Shown here one piece after another: positions 61,670-64,000 of a stretch of 64,000 nucleotides of DNA. Origin of the DNA: Brachyhypopomus gauderio. Its lineage: Eukaryota; Chordata; Actinopteri; Gymnotiformes; Hypopomidae. Each line of letters starts with the position of its first letter. The stretch's first letter is position 1. The position numbers and the translations under genes were made by a program. The DNA is taken from positions 2,288,764 through 2,352,763 of the forward strand of contig NW_027506877.1 in NCBI RefSeq assembly GCF_052324685.1. Reading direction: 5' to 3'. Below the pieces are notes generated by a model, which was given only the letters and a program-made list of their open reading frames with translations, was not told the DNA's origin and ran no database searches.

Positions 61670-62428
61670 TACACCTTTTCATGCACACACACATTTTCAT
61701 TCATGTTTTTCTCTCACCTATGACATCATTCTACCAGTGAAGAGCTACCTCTGCAGGGAGCGCGAGAGTGTCTGAGAGAGAGAAAGAGGGAGAGACAGAG
61801 AGAGAAAGACAGAGAGAGAAAGACAGAGAGAGAGCTCTGTGTTGCTGTGTGTGACTGAGACACTGTTGTCATGGAGACGGACAGGTGGTAAAGCCGGTCA
61901 ATCGAAAGCCTGTTCACTGTTTGTCACCATATACGTGTGTGCGCTTGTGTGTGTGCCTCTGTGTATGTGCTCACAGTGATGTCAGTGTCAGTGATGCTCT
62001 AGTGTCTCTGTGCGCGTGCTCACAGTGATGTCAGGGATGCTCTAATGACTCCTGTCGTCTTAAGCTTCTTAGCTTTTTACTGTCTAAGATGGTGAAATTT
62101 CATTTACATATATACACATATATTGCAACTCTCCACCAGAAACATGTACACATATTTAAATTAGCATCACAGTCATATTCTGTGTCATGAGCACAAACAA
62201 ACTGTATGAAATAGAGGTGTGATGTGTGTAGGAAATTTATCGGAGTCAAAATAATAAATAAATGGTTAAGGTGGTATGCTTGTTTTGCAGCTGTGCCAGA
62301 CATCAAGCATAGTTTAAAATACCACCTTAAAAAGTTACAGCCCAGCTGTGTGTGCATGTGTGAGTACTTGTAACCTTGGGAGGTTTAAGAATCTCACACC
62401 GCTGTGATTCTTAGCTACAGTACTGTGA

Positions 62429-62433
<5 letters not shown>

Positions 62434-62479
<46 letters not shown>
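62434..62479. repeat. (GT)n microsatellite
   Basis: GT run of about 46 bp ending GCATGTGCACGTG. Confidence 0.95.
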
Positions 62480-62480
<1 letters not shown>

Positions 62481-63202
62481 ATGTGCACGTGTCCGTGGTC
62501 TCGCTGTAGCTAGGAACCCATGGCGGTACAGTGTGGGAGAATGCACTGTGTCCCGCGTTCCTCCTGGAGCAGTTAGTCGACCAAGTGGCTGGCATAGTGC
62601 TTACCGTGCTTGGGTACTCACGACGCATTGGTCGGCCTCCTTGACTTCTGGGAGGGCCAAAGGAGGTCTGGGGGAGGAGGTGGGGGGGGGGGGGGGGGTC
62701 GTGCCCTCGCTGGCTGGCTTGCTGTCACCTCCAGCCACAGAGGAACGGGGACTGCTGACAATGCAGCGGGCGGGGGGGGTCGGAGCACGCTCAGCACACG
62801 CATCCTGCCTTTCGCTTTCCCACAGCAGAGGAAGCAGAGCCAGAGCCCTACACCCTCCTGCCTCTCTCTCTCTCTCTCTCCTTTACTCTCTCACTCCTTC
62901 TCTCTCTCTTTTTCTCTCTCGCCCCTTCTCCTAGTCTAGTTTCCTTTTATTGTAGAGTCTGTTCTGAAGAGTCTTGGTCTGTCTGTGTCGCTAACATCAC
63001 AATCGCTCTTTCTCTCTCCCCTCTTCATCTGCTTCTCTCTTTCTCTTTCCCTCTCAGTCTCTCCCTCTTTCTCCCTCTCTCTCTCTCTTTCCCTCCCTCC
63101 CTCTCTACTGTATTGCTTTGTCCTCTTGCTCCAGTCCTAACTTGCACAAGCAGATTTATGCTGCTACATTTGTCTCTTTTCTCTCATTCTCACTCTCTCA
63201 CA

Positions 63203-63236
<34 letters not shown>

Positions 63237-63261
63237 TTCCTCTGTCTCTGTGGATTTTGTC

Positions 63262-63295
63262 ATGGAGAAGCTAGACGTCTTCAGGACCCGGGCAG
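63262..63295 (+). other. nhsl2: Candidate alternative first coding exon of nhsl2
   Basis: ATGGAGAAGCTAGACGTCTT leads a frame encoding MEKLDVFRTRA and ends GGGCAG|GTAGGC at 63295. The ATG context (GTCATGG) is strong. The exon ends in phase 1, matching nhsl2 exon 1. NHS and NHSL1 are known to have short alternative first exons that join the same second exon. It follows a (CT)n-rich stretch (63190-63240) that could belong to a TATA-less promoter. No sequence homologue is recalled. Confidence 0.4.
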
Positions 63296-63542
63296 GTAGG
63301 CTCAGCTCTTCTCCCCACCAGAGGCCTTTCTGCCTGCTGGTTCATGCGCTTGCTTCTCTGCCTGTAGTGCATCAGACGCTTCTGAGCAAGTCTGAACTCC
63401 ACTGGAAGTGACACGGGAGGATTAATGTTCAGATACTAGTGATGCAGATGAGGTTTGGCTCAATCAGGAGGGCTGTGGAGATTGTGTAGTCACGGGAGAC
63501 AAATGCTGTGTGTCGTGAAGGATGCGCCATCTAGCCGTCTTG

Positions 63543-63668
63543 CCACACCTGAGACTATGCACTGGTCTGGCCACACCACACCTGAGACTATGCACTGGTC
63601 TGGCCACACCACACCTGAGACTATGCACTGGTCTGGCCACACCACACCTGAGACTATGCACTGGTCTG
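63543..63668. repeat. 33-bp minisatellite, four copies
   Basis: The unit is ACACCTGAGACTATGCACTG followed by GTCTGGCCACACC. Four copies are identical except at the borders, so the array is young. The period of 33 keeps a frame open in both directions. Confidence 0.95.
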
Positions 63669-64000
63669 CTGTGATTAAATGATGAGTTCCTGTACCGTGA
63701 CCATGCTGAGTGTTTACTGGCGGTGAGTTCAGCATATGTTGCACCAAAACACTGTTCGCTAGCAAGTCTAGTTCTGAGTTCAAAGTGCTATACCCTTGAG
63801 TGTGATTGTTACGCAGTTTTATAATGATGTTCTGTATTTAGACCGACTTCTCAGACCTGTGAATTCTTTCTCCAAACACTCCAAGACTCCTGCCAGAGTG
63901 TTCGGTTGTAGGTGTTGTTGAAGAAGGTTGATGTAGGCAGTGAATGGCCATTGTAATGTTTACTTGGGATTTCTGGTTTATGCATTAAATGCTCCCAAAG

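Noticed and set aside
63543-63668. Possible CRISPR-like array
   Set aside because: Directly abutting tandem units without unique spacers in a vertebrate intron; a minisatellite. The same applies to 55815-56290 and 32858-33056.

Overview
This is vertebrate nuclear DNA, almost certainly from a teleost fish. Three host genes are recognisable, all on the + strand: cited1 (last coding exon, 3725-4205), a complete seven-coding-exon rps4x (6635-11729), and the 5' end of nhsl2 (exon 1, 31590-31866). From memory, all three sit close together in human Xq13.1, so the set marks a conserved syntenic block. The teleost assignment rests on this set plus the fish-type repeats: L2 and Rex/CR1-like LINEs, a tRNA-type SINE, a Helentron with an endonuclease domain, and many hAT non-autonomous elements.

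Layout. 1-5.3 kb: upstream region and terminal exon of cited1 with its 3'UTR. 5.3-11.8 kb: intergenic DNA with two CTCF-like motifs, a compact TOP/ETS-type promoter and rps4x. 12-29 kb: a transposon graveyard. It holds hAT pieces, a candidate ~3.8 kb element with inverted tandem ends and an internal Ulp1/C48-like protease relic on the minus strand (14.5-18.3 kb), a hAT N-terminus joined to EF-hand exons, a Helentron relic split by an L2 3' tail, two hAT elements with intact 8-bp target duplications, a LINE 5' fragment on the minus strand, a decayed multi-exon hAT-derived gene, and a Tc1/mariner remnant. 29-31.6 kb: short duplications and the presumed nhsl2 promoter region. 31.9-64 kb: no further conserved nhsl2 exon was seen, so this is best read as the very long first intron. 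From about 33.7 kb onward it is packed with long (GT)n, (CA)n, (GA)n and (CT)n tracts and several minisatellites, one of them split by a 2.2-kb L2 insertion.

The three host genes have unrelated jobs (CBP/p300 co-activator, 40S ribosomal protein, actin/WAVE-linked scaffold), so their clustering is inherited gene order, not an operon. Most interesting are the Ulp1-bearing candidate element, the hAT/EF-hand chimera, and several short ATG-to-donor segments inside the nhsl2 intron that share the splice phase of exon 1 and could be alternative first exons. All family names come from reading translated sequence; no database search was run.
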